DNA of 64,000 nt from Eubacteriaceae bacterium CHKCI004 (GTDB taxonomy: Bacteria > Bacillota > Clostridia > Lachnospirales > Lachnospiraceae): assembly GCA_900016875.1 (NCBI GenBank), contig FCNR01000071.1, forward strand, positions 31,673 to 95,672. Direction: 5' to 3'. Positions 7,475-15,602 of this stretch are shown piece after piece. The notes below the pieces were generated by a model. The model was not told where the DNA came from, made no database searches, and saw only the letters and a list, made by a program, of their open reading frames with translations. Numbering within the stretch: the stretch's first letter is position 1; each line of letters opens with the position of its first letter. The translations under genes and the position numbers were made by a program.

Positions 7475-8431
7475 ATGGGTCTTTTCAGCGGACAATTTGC
7501 CAACGTGGTAGAATGGCAGGAAACAAGAGACGACGTGATTTTTTATAAATGGAACAATGATGAGATCAAGAGGGGGTCCCGGCTGATTATCCGCCCGGGG
7601 CAGGACGCCATCTTTATGTATAACGGAAGAACGGAGGGGATTTTTCGGGAAGAAGGAAACTATGATATTGAGTCGGATATTATTCCGTTTCTTTCCACAT
7701 TGAAAGGATTTCGTTTTGGATTCAACAGCGGACTGCGGGCGGAAGTTCTGTTCATCAATACGAAGGAATTTAATATGCGCTGGGGGACGAAGCAGGCGGT
7801 GAATCTGCCGCATCCGTCCCTTCCGGGAGGAATGCCGGTCCGCGCCAACGGAACCTTCCAGTTCAAGGTAGGCGATTATGAGGTGCTCATCGAGAAGGTT
7901 GCCGGAATCAAAAAGCAGTTTACAACGGAAGAGGTCAGAGACCGGGTGCTGTCCCACCTCGATCAGCTTCTTTTGCAGTGGATGGTGAAGGAAGGAAAGG
8001 ATATGTTTAATCTCCAGGCCAACGCCGCTGAGATTTCAGATGGCATTATGGCGGATCTGGACCGGGAATTGTCAGATATCGGTCTTTCTATGACCGGTTT
8101 TCAGATCAATTCTGTGAGCTATCCGGAAGAGGTGCAGGAGATGATCAATAAGGTGGCCAGCCAGAGCATGGTCGGCGATATGAACCGGTATCAGCAGATG
8201 GCGGTACTGGATTCCATGACCGCCGGCAACGCCCAGGGCGGGCAGATGGCGGCAGATATGGCGTCTATGCAGATGGGAATGATGATGGGACAGCAGATCG
8301 TAAATCAGATGACCCAGACGCAGCAGGGAGGCGGCGCGCAGAACGTTTCCGGCCCTAACTTCTGCCCGAACTGCGGACAGAAAGCGGGCGGAGCAAACTT
8401 CTGCCCGAACTGCGGTCAGAAATTAAAGTAA
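7475..8431 (+). CDS. SPFH-domain protein with C-terminal double zinc ribbon
   Basis: 318 residues. The N-terminal ~250 residues match the SPFH/prohibitin-like proteins of the YdjI type (often labelled virion core protein): MGLFSGQFANVVEW, then an SPFH core ending in SYPEEVQEMI. A Met/Gln-rich segment rich in QMADMASMQMG follows, and two consecutive zinc ribbons, each with the CPNCGQK knuckle, close the protein. SPFH proteins form membrane-associated oligomers; here no transmembrane helix is evident, so association would be peripheral. The start at 7475 has AGGAGG upstream; an in-frame ATG at 7436 lacks a site. Confidence 0.82.
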   Translation: MGLFSGQFANVVEWQETRDDVIFYKWNNDEIKRGSRLIIRPGQDAIFMYNGRTEGIFREEGNYDIESDIIPFLSTLKGFRFGFNSGLRAEVLFINTKEFNMRWGTKQAVNLPHPSLPGGMPVRANGTFQFKVGDYEVLIEKVAGIKKQFTTEEVRDRVLSHLDQLLLQWMVKEGKDMFNLQANAAEISDGIMADLDRELSDIGLSMTGFQINSVSYPEEVQEMINKVASQSMVGDMNRYQQMAVLDSMTAGNAQGGQMAADMASMQMGMMMGQQIVNQMTQTQQGGGAQNVSGPNFCPNCGQKAGGANFCPNCGQKLK

Positions 8432-8453
8432 CAGCACAACAGAAAGGAAGTCT

Positions 8454-10679
8454 ATGAGCATTTATGATACTTTAAATAAAGAACAGAGGGAGGCGGTATT
8501 CTGTACCGAAGGCCCTCTCTTGATGCTGGCGGGAGCAGGAACCGGAAAGACCCGGTCACTGACCCACCGCATCGTACATTTAATTGAGGAGGAGGGGGTG
8601 AACCCCTGGAACATCCTTGCCATCACCTTTACCAACAAGGCGGCGGAGGAGATGCGGGAGAGAGCGGTAAGTCTGGTGGGACCAGGCTCGGAGAATCTGT
8701 GGATCAGTACATTTCATGCCACATGCAGCCGGATTCTCAGAAGGCACGCTGATCTGCTGGGCTACAACAGAAGTTTTACCATCTATGACGCCAGCGACCA
8801 GAAGTCCCTGATGAAGGAAGTCTTAAAGTCCATGAACGTTGACACGAAGCAGTTCCCGGAGAAGGCGGTGCTTTCCGCCATCTCCGCGGCCAAGGACGAG
8901 TGCAAGTCGCCTCTTGACTACCGGAATGACTGTGGAGATAACTACCGGGATATCCGAATCAGTGAGATTTACGAGGAATACCAGAAGCGTCTCAAAGAAA
9001 ATGACGCCATGGATTTTGACGATCTTCTCGTGAAGACCGTGGAGCTGTTTCAGTCGTATCCGGATGTTCTTGATTATTATCAGGAGCGGTTCCGCTATAT
9101 CATGGTGGACGAGTATCAGGATACCAACACGGTGCAGTTTATGCTGGTGAAGCTCCTTGCCTCCAAATACCGCAATCTCTGCGTGGTGGGTGACGACGAC
9201 CAGTCCATTTACCGGTTCCGGGGAGCCAATATTTTCAATATCCTGAATTTTGAGAAATATTTTCCGGACGCCCATGTGATCCGTCTCGAACAGAATTACC
9301 GTTCCACCCAGAACATTTTAAATGCCGCCAACGGCGTCATTGTCAATAATAAAGGACGGAAGGAGAAGAAACTCTGGACAGAAAATGTACCGGGCGAGCT
9401 GGTGCATTTCAAGCAGTATGACTCCGAATACGATGAGGCGGAGGGCGTGGTATCCTACATTAATTTCCTCGCCATGCGGGGCGTGCCTTACGAGGATATG
9501 GCGATTTTATACCGGACCAACGCCCAGTCCCGTATCTTTGAGGAGAAACTTAAGCAGCGGGCGATCCCTTACGCCATCGTCCGGGGCATCAGTTTCTACG
9601 ACCGGAAAGAGATCAAGGACCTGATGGCCTATCTGAAGGTGGTGGACAACGGAAACGACGACCTGGCGGTCAAGAGAATCATCAATGTGCCGAAACGGGG
9701 CATCGGCCAGACCACGGTGGACAGAATCCAGAATTACGCCATCGTGCACCAGATCAGCTTCCTTGAGGCGGTATTCCGGGCAGATTCCATTCAGGAGCTG
9801 GGAAGAGCCGCTTCCAAGATTAAAAAATTCGGCGAGATGATCCGGAATTTCCGGGACTACGCCATGGAAAACGATATCAGCGAGCTGATGCTTTACATAC
9901 TGGACGTGACCGGTTATAAAAATGAGCTGGAGATGGAAGGGACAGACGAGGCAAGAAGCCGTCTCGAGGACATCGATGAGCTCATCAATGATATCGTATA
10001 TTTTGAGGAGAACAATGAAGACCCGACTCTCACGGATTTTCTGGTGGAAAAAGATATGTACACCCTCAATGCAGGCATTGATAATCTGGAAGAGAGTTCC
10101 AATAAGGTGCTTCTCATGACTCTCCATAACGCCAAAGGTCTGGAGTTCGCCAATGTATTCCTGGGAGGTATGGAGGAAGGAGTCTTTCCGGGATACGGAG
10201 CCATGATCTCCGGCGATGAATCGGAGATCGAGGAAGAGCGGCGTCTCTGTTATGTGGGCATTACCCGGGCAAAGGAGCGCCTTTATTTAAGCGCGGCCAG
10301 ACGGAGAATGCAGAGGGGGCAGGCGCAGTATAACCGGGTATCAAGATTTGTGGATGAGATTCCGGAGGAATATCTGGACCGGGCTAAGAAGACTCCTGCG
10401 GAGGACAGGAGAGACAAGGCTATGGAACAGGCGTCCTCGCATCAGTATGCTTACGGCACGAAGGGCGTGAAGCCGTATTATCTGGATGATTTCAAAGTCA
10501 AACCTCTGTCTTCCCTGGATTATGCCGTGGGCGACCGGGTGAAACATATCAAATTCGGCGAGGGCACCGTGGCGGATATCGTCCATGGCGGGAAGGACTT
10601 CGAGGTATCCGTGGATTTTGACAGAGTGGGCCGCAAGAAGATGTTCGCATCTTTTGCAAAATTGAAAAAAGTGAAATAA
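8454..10679 (+). CDS. pcrA: ATP-dependent 3'-5' DNA helicase PcrA/UvrD
   Basis: Superfamily 1A helicase that unwinds DNA in nucleotide excision and mismatch repair and displaces RecA. Motifs in order: Walker A AGAGTGKT (26-33), VDEYQDTN (motif II, about 217-225), GDDDQSIYRFRGA (III), QNYRST (IV), TLHNAKGLEF (V, about 553) and LCYVGITRAKE (VI). The C-terminal VGDRVKHIKFGEGTV segment is the Tudor-like RNA-polymerase-interacting domain of PcrA. At 741 residues it is full length. It starts 22 nt after the SPFH gene with AAAGGAAG as ribosome binding site, so it may share the SPFH promoter. Confidence 0.95.
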   Translation: MSIYDTLNKEQREAVFCTEGPLLMLAGAGTGKTRSLTHRIVHLIEEEGVNPWNILAITFTNKAAEEMRERAVSLVGPGSENLWISTFHATCSRILRRHADLLGYNRSFTIYDASDQKSLMKEVLKSMNVDTKQFPEKAVLSAISAAKDECKSPLDYRNDCGDNYRDIRISEIYEEYQKRLKENDAMDFDDLLVKTVELFQSYPDVLDYYQERFRYIMVDEYQDTNTVQFMLVKLLASKYRNLCVVGDDDQSIYRFRGANIFNILNFEKYFPDAHVIRLEQNYRSTQNILNAANGVIVNNKGRKEKKLWTENVPGELVHFKQYDSEYDEAEGVVSYINFLAMRGVPYEDMAILYRTNAQSRIFEEKLKQRAIPYAIVRGISFYDRKEIKDLMAYLKVVDNGNDDLAVKRIINVPKRGIGQTTVDRIQNYAIVHQISFLEAVFRADSIQELGRAASKIKKFGEMIRNFRDYAMENDISELMLYILDVTGYKNELEMEGTDEARSRLEDIDELINDIVYFEENNEDPTLTDFLVEKDMYTLNAGIDNLEESSNKVLLMTLHNAKGLEFANVFLGGMEEGVFPGYGAMISGDESEIEEERRLCYVGITRAKERLYLSAARRRMQRGQAQYNRVSRFVDEIPEEYLDRAKKTPAEDRRDKAMEQASSHQYAYGTKGVKPYYLDDFKVKPLSSLDYAVGDRVKHIKFGEGTVADIVHGGKDFEVSVDFDRVGRKKMFASFAKLKKVK

Positions 10680-10683
10680 TGTA

Positions 10684-10713
10684 TTGGTAAAGAGTCCTTT
10701 TGCGTGATATAAT
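10684..10713 (+). promoter_or_regulatory. Putative promoter of the small acidic membrane protein
   Basis: TTGGTA (10684-10689), 18-bp spacer, TATAAT (10708-10713), directly after the pcrA stop codon. Confidence 0.4.
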
Positions 10714-10742
10714 AAAAGAAAACAGCAAGGAGGTACACGAAC

Positions 10743-11021
10743 ATGAAAAATATCGACGAATTAATTGGAGTAGCAAAGTTATCCAATCTGATGAACAGCC
10801 GGAAGGAAGAGGAAGAATCCAGAAAGATTTTATGGGTTCTTGCCATCATCGGGGCTGTTGCCGCAGTGGCAGGAATTGCAGCTCTGGTTTATAAATATTT
10901 ATCCCCGGATTATCTGGATGATGTGGATGAAGACTTCGATGATTTCGATGACGATTTTTTCGATGACGAGGACGAAGCGGAAGATACTGCCGATGATGCA
11001 GAGGAAGCAACAGAAGAATAA
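10743..11021 (+). CDS. Small membrane protein with very acidic tail
   Basis: 92 residues of unknown function. An N-terminal amphipathic segment (KNIDELIGVAKLSNLM) is followed by one hydrophobic helix (residues about 29-50: WVLAIIGAVAAVAGIAALVY) and a C-terminal stretch that is almost entirely Asp/Glu with Phe, for example DDFDDDFFDDEDE. Topology is probably a single-pass anchor. AAGGAGG upstream is strong and a terminator follows, so it is a separate, real gene. Proteins of this plan occur in related Lachnospiraceae, but I cannot assign a role. Confidence 0.7.
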   Translation: MKNIDELIGVAKLSNLMNSRKEEEESRKILWVLAIIGAVAAVAGIAALVYKYLSPDYLDDVDEDFDDFDDDFFDDEDEAEDTADDAEEATEE

Positions 11022-11043
11022 GTGTTGATATTGGCGATATGAG

Positions 11044-11101
11044 CTGCCGTAACAGTTTGTCCGATGCATCACAGATGCGGGGCGCGGGTTACGGCAGTTT
11101 T
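11044..11101 (+). terminator. Intrinsic terminator
   Basis: CTGCCGTAAC (11044-11053) and GTTACGGCAG (11088-11097) form a perfect 10-bp stem with a large loop, followed by TTTTGCTT. Confidence 0.6.
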
Positions 11102-11229
11102 GCTTGTCTGCGCAAAGAGTTTTCATATATATTGCGGGAAATCTTCTCTGCAACAAGGAACTTCTATTTGTTTAAATTGTCTGAAAAATATATATAATTA
11201 AAAAATTAGAAAAAAGATGAAAAAAACTG

Positions 11230-11258
11230 TTGACATTTATTTGAGGCTGTTATATAAT
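11230..11258 (+). promoter_or_regulatory. Consensus promoter of the tRNA cluster
   Basis: TTGACA (11230-11235), exactly 17 bp, TATAAT (11253-11258): a full consensus promoter, with the first tRNA beginning about 40 nt downstream. Confidence 0.85.
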
Positions 11259-11298
11259 GCTATTTGTCAACGCGAGAGCGGCTGACAGACAACAGCAT

Positions 11299-11373
11299 CG
11301 GGGTGTGGCTCAGCTTGGCTAGAGCGCTTGATTTGGGATCAAGAGGCCGCAGGTTCGAATCCTGTCACCCCGA
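11299..11373 (+). tRNA. tRNA-Pro(TGG)
   Basis: Acceptor CGGGGTG pairs with CACCCCG, the anticodon stem CTTGA/TCAAG carries loop TTTGGGA with anticodon TGG, and the T-arm has GGTTCGAATCC. CCA is not encoded. An identical copy occurs at 11958. Confidence 0.95.
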
Positions 11374-11380
11374 TACCCTT

Positions 11381-11451
11381 GCGGGTGTAGTTCAATGGTA
11401 GAACACTAGCCTTCCAAGCTAGATACGTGGGTTCGATTCCCATCACCCGCT
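11381..11451 (+). tRNA. tRNA-Gly(TCC)
   Basis: Acceptor GCGGGTG/CACCCGC, anticodon stem CTAGC/GCTAG, loop CTTCCAA with anticodon TCC, T-arm GGTTCGATTCC. CCA is not encoded. An identical copy occurs at 12039. Confidence 0.95.
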
Positions 11452-11496
11452 TCTGCTTTGAGCAGAAGAACAATTTATATTGTTTCATCATAATAC

Positions 11497-11570
<74 letters not shown>

Positions 11571-11592
11571 TTTGTCAGGCTGTCCTGACTAT

Positions 11593-11667
11593 GGTGGGTG
11601 TGGCGCAGTTGGTTAGCGCGCCAGATTGTGGCTCTGGAGGCCGAGGGTTCGAATCCCTCTACCCACC
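11593..11667 (+). tRNA. tRNA-His(GTG)
   Basis: Acceptor GTGGGTG/TACCCAC with the encoded extra G-1 opposite C73 that is diagnostic of tRNA-His. Anticodon stem CCAGA/TCTGG, loop TTGTGGC with anticodon GTG. CCA is not encoded. Confidence 0.95.
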
Positions 11668-11671
11668 TTAA

Positions 11672-11743
11672 TGGGCTATCGCCAAGCGGTAAGGCACAGG
11701 ACTTTGACTCCTGCATTCGCTGGTTCGAATCCAGCTAGTCCAG
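11672..11743 (+). tRNA. tRNA-Gln(TTG)
   Basis: Acceptor TGGGCTA/TAGTCCA, anticodon stem CAGGA/TCCTG, loop CTTTGAC with anticodon TTG, T-arm GGTTCGAATCC. It follows tRNA-His after four bases. Confidence 0.93.
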
Positions 11744-11775
11744 TTGGACCGCAGATTCGAATTTCTGCGTCTGCA

Positions 11776-11809
11776 ATGAGTAAGGCCCGGGCGCTGTGCT
11801 CATTTTTTT
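11776..11809 (+). terminator. Possible terminator inside the tRNA cluster
   Basis: ATGAG (11776-11780) pairs with CTCAT (11799-11803), with GC-rich pairing inside and seven T residues after. It could end the Pro-Gly-Arg-His-Gln transcript before tRNA-Lys or act as a processing stem. Confidence 0.35.
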
Positions 11810-11830
11810 GTTATATGGAGAATTCATTGT

Positions 11831-11903
11831 GGGATATTAGCTCAGTTGGTAGAGCACTTGACTTTTAATCAAGTTGTCCGGGGTTCGAATCCCCGATGTC
11901 TCA
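11831..11903 (+). tRNA. tRNA-Lys(TTT)
   Basis: Acceptor GGGATAT/ATGTCTC with one G-T pair, anticodon stem CTTGA/TCAAG, loop CTTTTAA with anticodon TTT, T-arm GGTTCGAATCC. CCA is not encoded. Confidence 0.95.
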
Positions 11904-11957
11904 TTGGAAATCGTTGCCGCAGCAGCGATTTCTCTTTTTGTCAACAACAGAATATGC

Positions 11958-12032
11958 CGGGGTGTGGCTCAGCTTGGCTAGAGCGCTTGATTTGGGATCA
12001 AGAGGCCGCAGGTTCGAATCCTGTCACCCCGA
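11958..12032 (+). tRNA. tRNA-Pro(TGG), second copy
   Basis: Base-for-base identical to the tRNA-Pro at 11299. Together with the next gene it repeats the Pro-Gly pair of the start of the cluster. Confidence 0.95.
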
Positions 12033-12038
12033 TTGTTC

Positions 12039-12109
12039 GCGGGTGTAGTTCAATGGTAGAACACTAGCCTTCCAAGCTAGATACGTGGGTTCGATTCCCA
12101 TCACCCGCT
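12039..12109 (+). tRNA. tRNA-Gly(TCC), second copy
   Basis: Base-for-base identical to the tRNA-Gly at 11381. The spacer to the preceding tRNA-Pro (6 nt) differs in sequence from that of the first pair (7 nt). Confidence 0.95.
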
Positions 12110-12167
12110 TTGTTGTTATTTTTATAGATTTTACTGCCGGGAAGGGATTGCCCTGCAATATTATTAT

Positions 12168-12248
12168 GCGGATATGGCGGAATTGGCAGACGCGCCAGAT
12201 TTAGGTTCTGGTGGGGCACCCGTGCAGGTTCAAGTCCTGTTATCCGCA
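12168..12248 (+). tRNA. tRNA-Leu(TAG)
   Basis: Class II tRNA with a long variable arm (TGGGGCACCCGT). Acceptor GCGGATA/TATCCGC, anticodon stem CCAGA/TCTGG, loop TTTAGGT with anticodon TAG. CCA is not encoded. Confidence 0.95.
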
Positions 12249-12259
12249 TTTCTGACGCG

Positions 12260-12296
12260 CCCGAGAGATTTGTTCAGACAGCTCTCGGGTTTTTTG
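12260..12296 (+). terminator. Terminator of the tRNA operon
   Basis: CCCGAGAG (12260-12267) and CTCTCGGG (12282-12289) form a perfect 8-bp stem followed by a T-run, right after tRNA-Leu. Confidence 0.85.
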
Positions 12297-12320
12297 CGCT
12301 GTGGAAAGAAGGAGAGCGAT

Positions 12321-13331
12321 ATGAGCAATAAGCAGAGAGTTTATATCTGGGATAATCTGAAATGCTTTTTGATGATTTCAGTTGTTCTTGGACATTTTGT
12401 AAATCAGTACCCGGATTCTTCCTTTATGAGGAGTATGTCAATTATTATTTATTCCTATCATATGCCTCTTTTTATTTTTGTGGCGGGGCTGCTGCAGAAA
12501 AGATGGACCAGGGAACGACCGTTCCGGTGGGATAAACCGGTGTATTATATTATCCTGGGTTATCTGCTGAAAGTACTGATTTATGCCATCAAGACTGCCT
12601 TTGGCAAAGACGCTGTTTTTTCTTTGTTTACAGATACGGGAATCCCATGGTATATGTTTGCCATGGCGGCTTACATGGTGATCGCATATGTGATCAGGAA
12701 GAAAAATCCCAAAGTATGCCTGCCTGTTTCTGTGATTCTGGCCCTTTTAGCCGGCTATGTGGACGGAATCGGGAGCTTCCTGTATATATCAAGGATTCTT
12801 GTGTTCTTTCCATTTTATTATGCGGGATATCTGATGGATTCAGATACTGTTCTCGCCTTTACAAGAAAGAAATGGCTTCGCCTGTGCGCGGTTGCAGTGC
12901 TTGCTGCCGGCCTTTTTATCAGTTTTTACTGGATTGATGATATTTTTTCCATTATCCGTATGTTTACGGGAAGAAACGCCTATGCGTTTATCCGTGTGGC
13001 TGGCTGCGGACTGCAGCACCGTCTGCTTTGCTATGTGATTACAGTGATTGTGAGTACGGCCCTTATCAGCCTGATGCCGGGACGCAGAATCCGGCTGGCG
13101 GAAGCGGTAGGCAGCCGGACGCTTCAGATTTATTTCTGGCACCGTCTGATTCTCTATGTCATGATGTATTCGGGATTCTGTGATGCCGTCCGGTCGGGAT
13201 GCGGAAACTACTGGATTCCGGTATATCTGTTGATTGCGGTGCTTCTGACTTTTGTTCTGTCTTTGGACTTTTTTGGGTGGCCTCTCCGGAAAATCAAGGA
13301 TCTGCAGATGCGGATTCGCGATGCTATGTAA
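12321..13331 (+). CDS. Membrane acyltransferase, acyltransferase-3 / fucose 4-O-acetylase type
   Basis: Integral membrane protein of 336 residues with about ten hydrophobic segments. The start WDNLKCFLMISVVLGHF carries the conserved early His of acyltransferase-3 proteins, and MPLFIFVAGLL is the second conserved helix. Such enzymes O-acylate extracellular sugars or peptidoglycan; the substrate here is unknown. The start at 12321 has AAGGAG eight bases upstream, whereas an in-frame ATG at 12174 lies within the tRNA-Leu gene and is rejected. It stands alone between two terminators. Confidence 0.82.
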   Translation: MSNKQRVYIWDNLKCFLMISVVLGHFVNQYPDSSFMRSMSIIIYSYHMPLFIFVAGLLQKRWTRERPFRWDKPVYYIILGYLLKVLIYAIKTAFGKDAVFSLFTDTGIPWYMFAMAAYMVIAYVIRKKNPKVCLPVSVILALLAGYVDGIGSFLYISRILVFFPFYYAGYLMDSDTVLAFTRKKWLRLCAVAVLAAGLFISFYWIDDIFSIIRMFTGRNAYAFIRVAGCGLQHRLLCYVITVIVSTALISLMPGRRIRLAEAVGSRTLQIYFWHRLILYVMMYSGFCDAVRSGCGNYWIPVYLLIAVLLTFVLSLDFFGWPLRKIKDLQMRIRDAM

Positions 13332-13356
13332 TAAATACTGTTTTATAAAAAGATTT

Positions 13357-13411
13357 CCCCCTCGGTGGCATAATGTGCACGCTGCATGCTAATGCCGCAG
13401 AGGGGGTTTTT
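13357..13411 (+). terminator. Intrinsic terminator
   Basis: CCCCCTC (13357-13363) and GAGGGGG (13400-13406), extended inward by GTGGCAT/ATGCCGC with one wobble, then a T-run. Confidence 0.8.
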
Positions 13412-13447
13412 CTTTGACATAAAAGTGTTTCAGCGACAGATAAAAAC

Positions 13448-13651
13448 CTATTCCCTGTTCTGACGTATTCTTCCGTACATAGTGAGCATGTAAATGCCGG
13501 AGATACCGACCAGATCATAGATAAGCCGGGTGAAGAAGCTGGAATCTCCAAATAAAGCGGAGACAAGATTGAACTGAAAGAGTCCGATTAATCCCCAGAC
13601 AACAGCGCCTATGATAGTGAGTGTCAAAGCGATATAGTCAATCCATTTCAT
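13448..13651 (-). CDS. DUF378 family small membrane protein
   Basis: 67 residues with two hydrophobic helices (YIALTLTIIGAVVWGLIGLF and LIYDLVGISGIYMLTMYG), the standard layout of DUF378 proteins. The WGLIGLFQFNLV core and the YxLVGISGIY motif are the family hallmarks. Function is unknown. The ATG at 13651 has GAAAGGAG upstream on the minus strand. It is divergent from the lipoprotein gene that follows. Confidence 0.85.
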   Translation of the reverse strand: MKWIDYIALTLTIIGAVVWGLIGLFQFNLVSALFGDSSFFTRLIYDLVGISGIYMLTMYGRIRQNRE

Positions 13652-13799
13652 ATATATTCTCCTTTCTGTGTTCTGTTATCCAGTATATCCAAAAGGCGGG
13701 AAAATAATCACTGACAAAACAAAAATAAAATTTGAATGGTATAGATAAAGAAAAAATGTGGATAATAAGGAAGAATCAAAATGAAAGGAGATTTTTATA

Positions 13800-14393
13800 A
13801 TGAGACTGAAAAAAAGCGTGATGATCATGCTGTTTCTTTTGACGGCCGCCTTTGCTGTTTCCGGCTGTGGAAATAATGCGGATACGCAGGAAAGCACAGC
13901 TGCTTCCGGGACGACGGAGCAAAAAAACGATGAAAATTCCCCGGAAAATATGACGGGAACGGAAGATAAAGTTGGTAAAGATACGGTGGGAGACGCTGCG
14001 GACGATGTTGGAGATGCTGCAAAAGATATCGCAGACGGAGCAGGGGATGCTGCGAAAGATATCGTGGAGGGGGCTGGTGAAGCGGCCGATGATGTGGCGG
14101 ATGGCGTCGGAGATGCCATAGATAATCTGGGCGGCGGTTCCTTTGACAGTTATGATGATGCAAAAACCTACCTTCTTGAAAAACTTAAGAAGGACAATTC
14201 CGGCGCAAATTATGAAGTCAGAGATGAAATAAAAGATCTCACAGCCTACAATAACAATGATTCCGGAGCGGAAGGATATCAGTTCTCTGTTTATGAAACA
14301 GACGGAAACGAAAAAATTGGCATTTATTATGTAGATAAAGATACTGGGAAAATTTATCGTTATATGGGAAAGAATTCCATTGAGGCATATTGA
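13800..14393 (+). CDS. Lipoprotein with tandem 11-residue Ala/Asp repeats
   Basis: 197 residues. A signal peptide ends in lipobox AVSGC with C23 as the lipidated residue, so it is anchored to the outer face of the membrane. Residues 24-63 are a low-complexity linker. Residues 64-112 hold tandem hendecads (GDAAKDIADGA, GDAAKDIVEGA, GEAADDVADGV, GDAIDNLGGGS), a pattern that makes an amphipathic helix resembling LEA or apolipoprotein repeats. The C-terminal ~85 residues form a small domain ending in IGIYYVDKDTGKIYRYMG, similar in style to PepSY-like beta hairpins. No specific function can be given. AAAGGAG upstream is strong. Confidence 0.75.
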   Translation: MRLKKSVMIMLFLLTAAFAVSGCGNNADTQESTAASGTTEQKNDENSPENMTGTEDKVGKDTVGDAADDVGDAAKDIADGAGDAAKDIVEGAGEAADDVADGVGDAIDNLGGGSFDSYDDAKTYLLEKLKKDNSGANYEVRDEIKDLTAYNNNDSGAEGYQFSVYETDGNEKIGIYYVDKDTGKIYRYMGKNSIEAY

Positions 14394-14416
14394 CCGGAAT
14401 ATGGAAAATACTGCGG

Positions 14417-14441
14417 GCAGACCGGGCAGTTTCCGGTCTGC
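14417..14441 (+). terminator. Hairpin after the lipoprotein gene
   Basis: GCAGACCGG (14417-14425) and CCGGTCTGC (14433-14441) with a 7-nt loop. There is no T-run, so it may stabilise the 3' end of the transcript rather than terminate it. Confidence 0.4.
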
Positions 14442-14582
14442 TCTGGCGCAGAGCGCTCTAAAACATCGCCCACCCCTGGAAATGTAAAAAAAAGTAAAAA
14501 AATATAATATTTTACTGGAAAAATATGGAATATGTGTTATTATAGTATTTGTAAATAATAAATAATAACAGGAGGAAGGGGT

Positions 14583-15479
14583 ATGATGAATTTTGAAGAG
14601 TTCCTGTGCTATGTGGAGGAACATATTTTAAAAGGATGGAAGGAAAATGCGGAAGTCAGAATACAGGAGACAAAAAAGAATAACGGGATTACATATCAGG
14701 GGTTGTCCATCAGAGAGATGGAGGAAATGGTAGCTCCCTGTATTTATCTGGAAGAGTTTTATGATTTATATCAAAGGAGCGGGGATCTGGAGGAGGTAAT
14801 GGAGAAGATCCGGCAGGAATATCAGTGGGCCATGGAACGTTCTGCTCTTTATGAGATGAATGTTCTGCAGTACGATCGCATCCGTAAAAAAATCATTTTT
14901 CGTCTGGTTAATTATGAGAAGAACAGGGAGATTCTTGAAGACTGTCCCTGTATACAGATGCATGATCTGGCATTGACCTTCCGGTGGGTGGCGCACACAG
15001 ATTCCATCGGGATTTCCACAGCTCTGATCACGAACCGGGAGCTTGCGTTGTGGGGGATCTCTCTGCATGAGCTGCTGCTGGTTGCCCGGGAGAATACCCG
15101 GAGGCTGTTTCCTCCGCGTATTATGGATATGGACAGCTTTCTCGTGGAATCCGGCAGGGGCAAGCCTCCGCTGATGCCGGGAAAGATCATGTATATCATG
15201 ACCAACGAACAGCAGATCAATGGAGCGACCGTGCTCGTTTACGACGGCGTTCTCCGTCAGTTTGCGGATAAAATAAAGGAGGATTTCTATGTTCTGCCAA
15301 GCAGTATCCATGAGCTGATCCTGGTGCCGGCCAGTCAGTTTGCCGATGCGGGACGACTTTTTGAGATGGTAAGAGAAGCGAACGATACCATCGTATTGCC
15401 GGTAGACTATTTATCCGACTCTGTCTATTATTATAATAGAAGAAAAGATCAGCTGACTCTGGCGGCTTCCGATGCATAG
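14583..15479 (+). CDS. DUF5688 family protein
   Basis: 298 residues, cytosolic by appearance (no signal peptide or membrane helix). The pattern of FEEFLCYVEEHI at the N-terminus, GLSIREMEEMVAPCIYLEEFY, and a central block NYEKNREILEDCPCI followed by DLALTFRW is what I know as DUF5688, a family abundant in Lachnospiraceae and often present in several copies per genome. Its role is unknown. AGGAGGAAGG upstream supports the first of two adjacent ATGs. The intergenic region before it is very A/T rich and probably contains its promoter. Confidence 0.75.
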   Translation: MMNFEEFLCYVEEHILKGWKENAEVRIQETKKNNGITYQGLSIREMEEMVAPCIYLEEFYDLYQRSGDLEEVMEKIRQEYQWAMERSALYEMNVLQYDRIRKKIIFRLVNYEKNREILEDCPCIQMHDLALTFRWVAHTDSIGISTALITNRELALWGISLHELLLVARENTRRLFPPRIMDMDSFLVESGRGKPPLMPGKIMYIMTNEQQINGATVLVYDGVLRQFADKIKEDFYVLPSSIHELILVPASQFADAGRLFEMVREANDTIVLPVDYLSDSVYYYNRRKDQLTLAASDA

Positions 15480-15531
15480 CGAAGAGAAGGCGGAAGAATT
15501 CTTTCGATTTTTAAAAAATAACAAGGCGGAC

Positions 15532-15560
15532 TTGATATGTCATAGGGATATTGTTATACT
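15532..15560 (+). promoter_or_regulatory. Promoter of the AI-2E-family permease
   Basis: TTGATA (15532-15537), 17-bp spacer, TATACT (15555-15560). Confidence 0.6.
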
Positions 15561-15602
15561 GATACAAAAAGGATAAAATGGAAAAGATTGGAAGGTGCTT
15601 TG

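Noticed and set aside
11751..11768. T-arm-like GCAGA...TCTGC stem after tRNA-Gln, possibly a tRNA fossil
   Set aside because: The loop is 8 nt and no matching acceptor or anticodon arm is present; too short to support a tRNA remnant.
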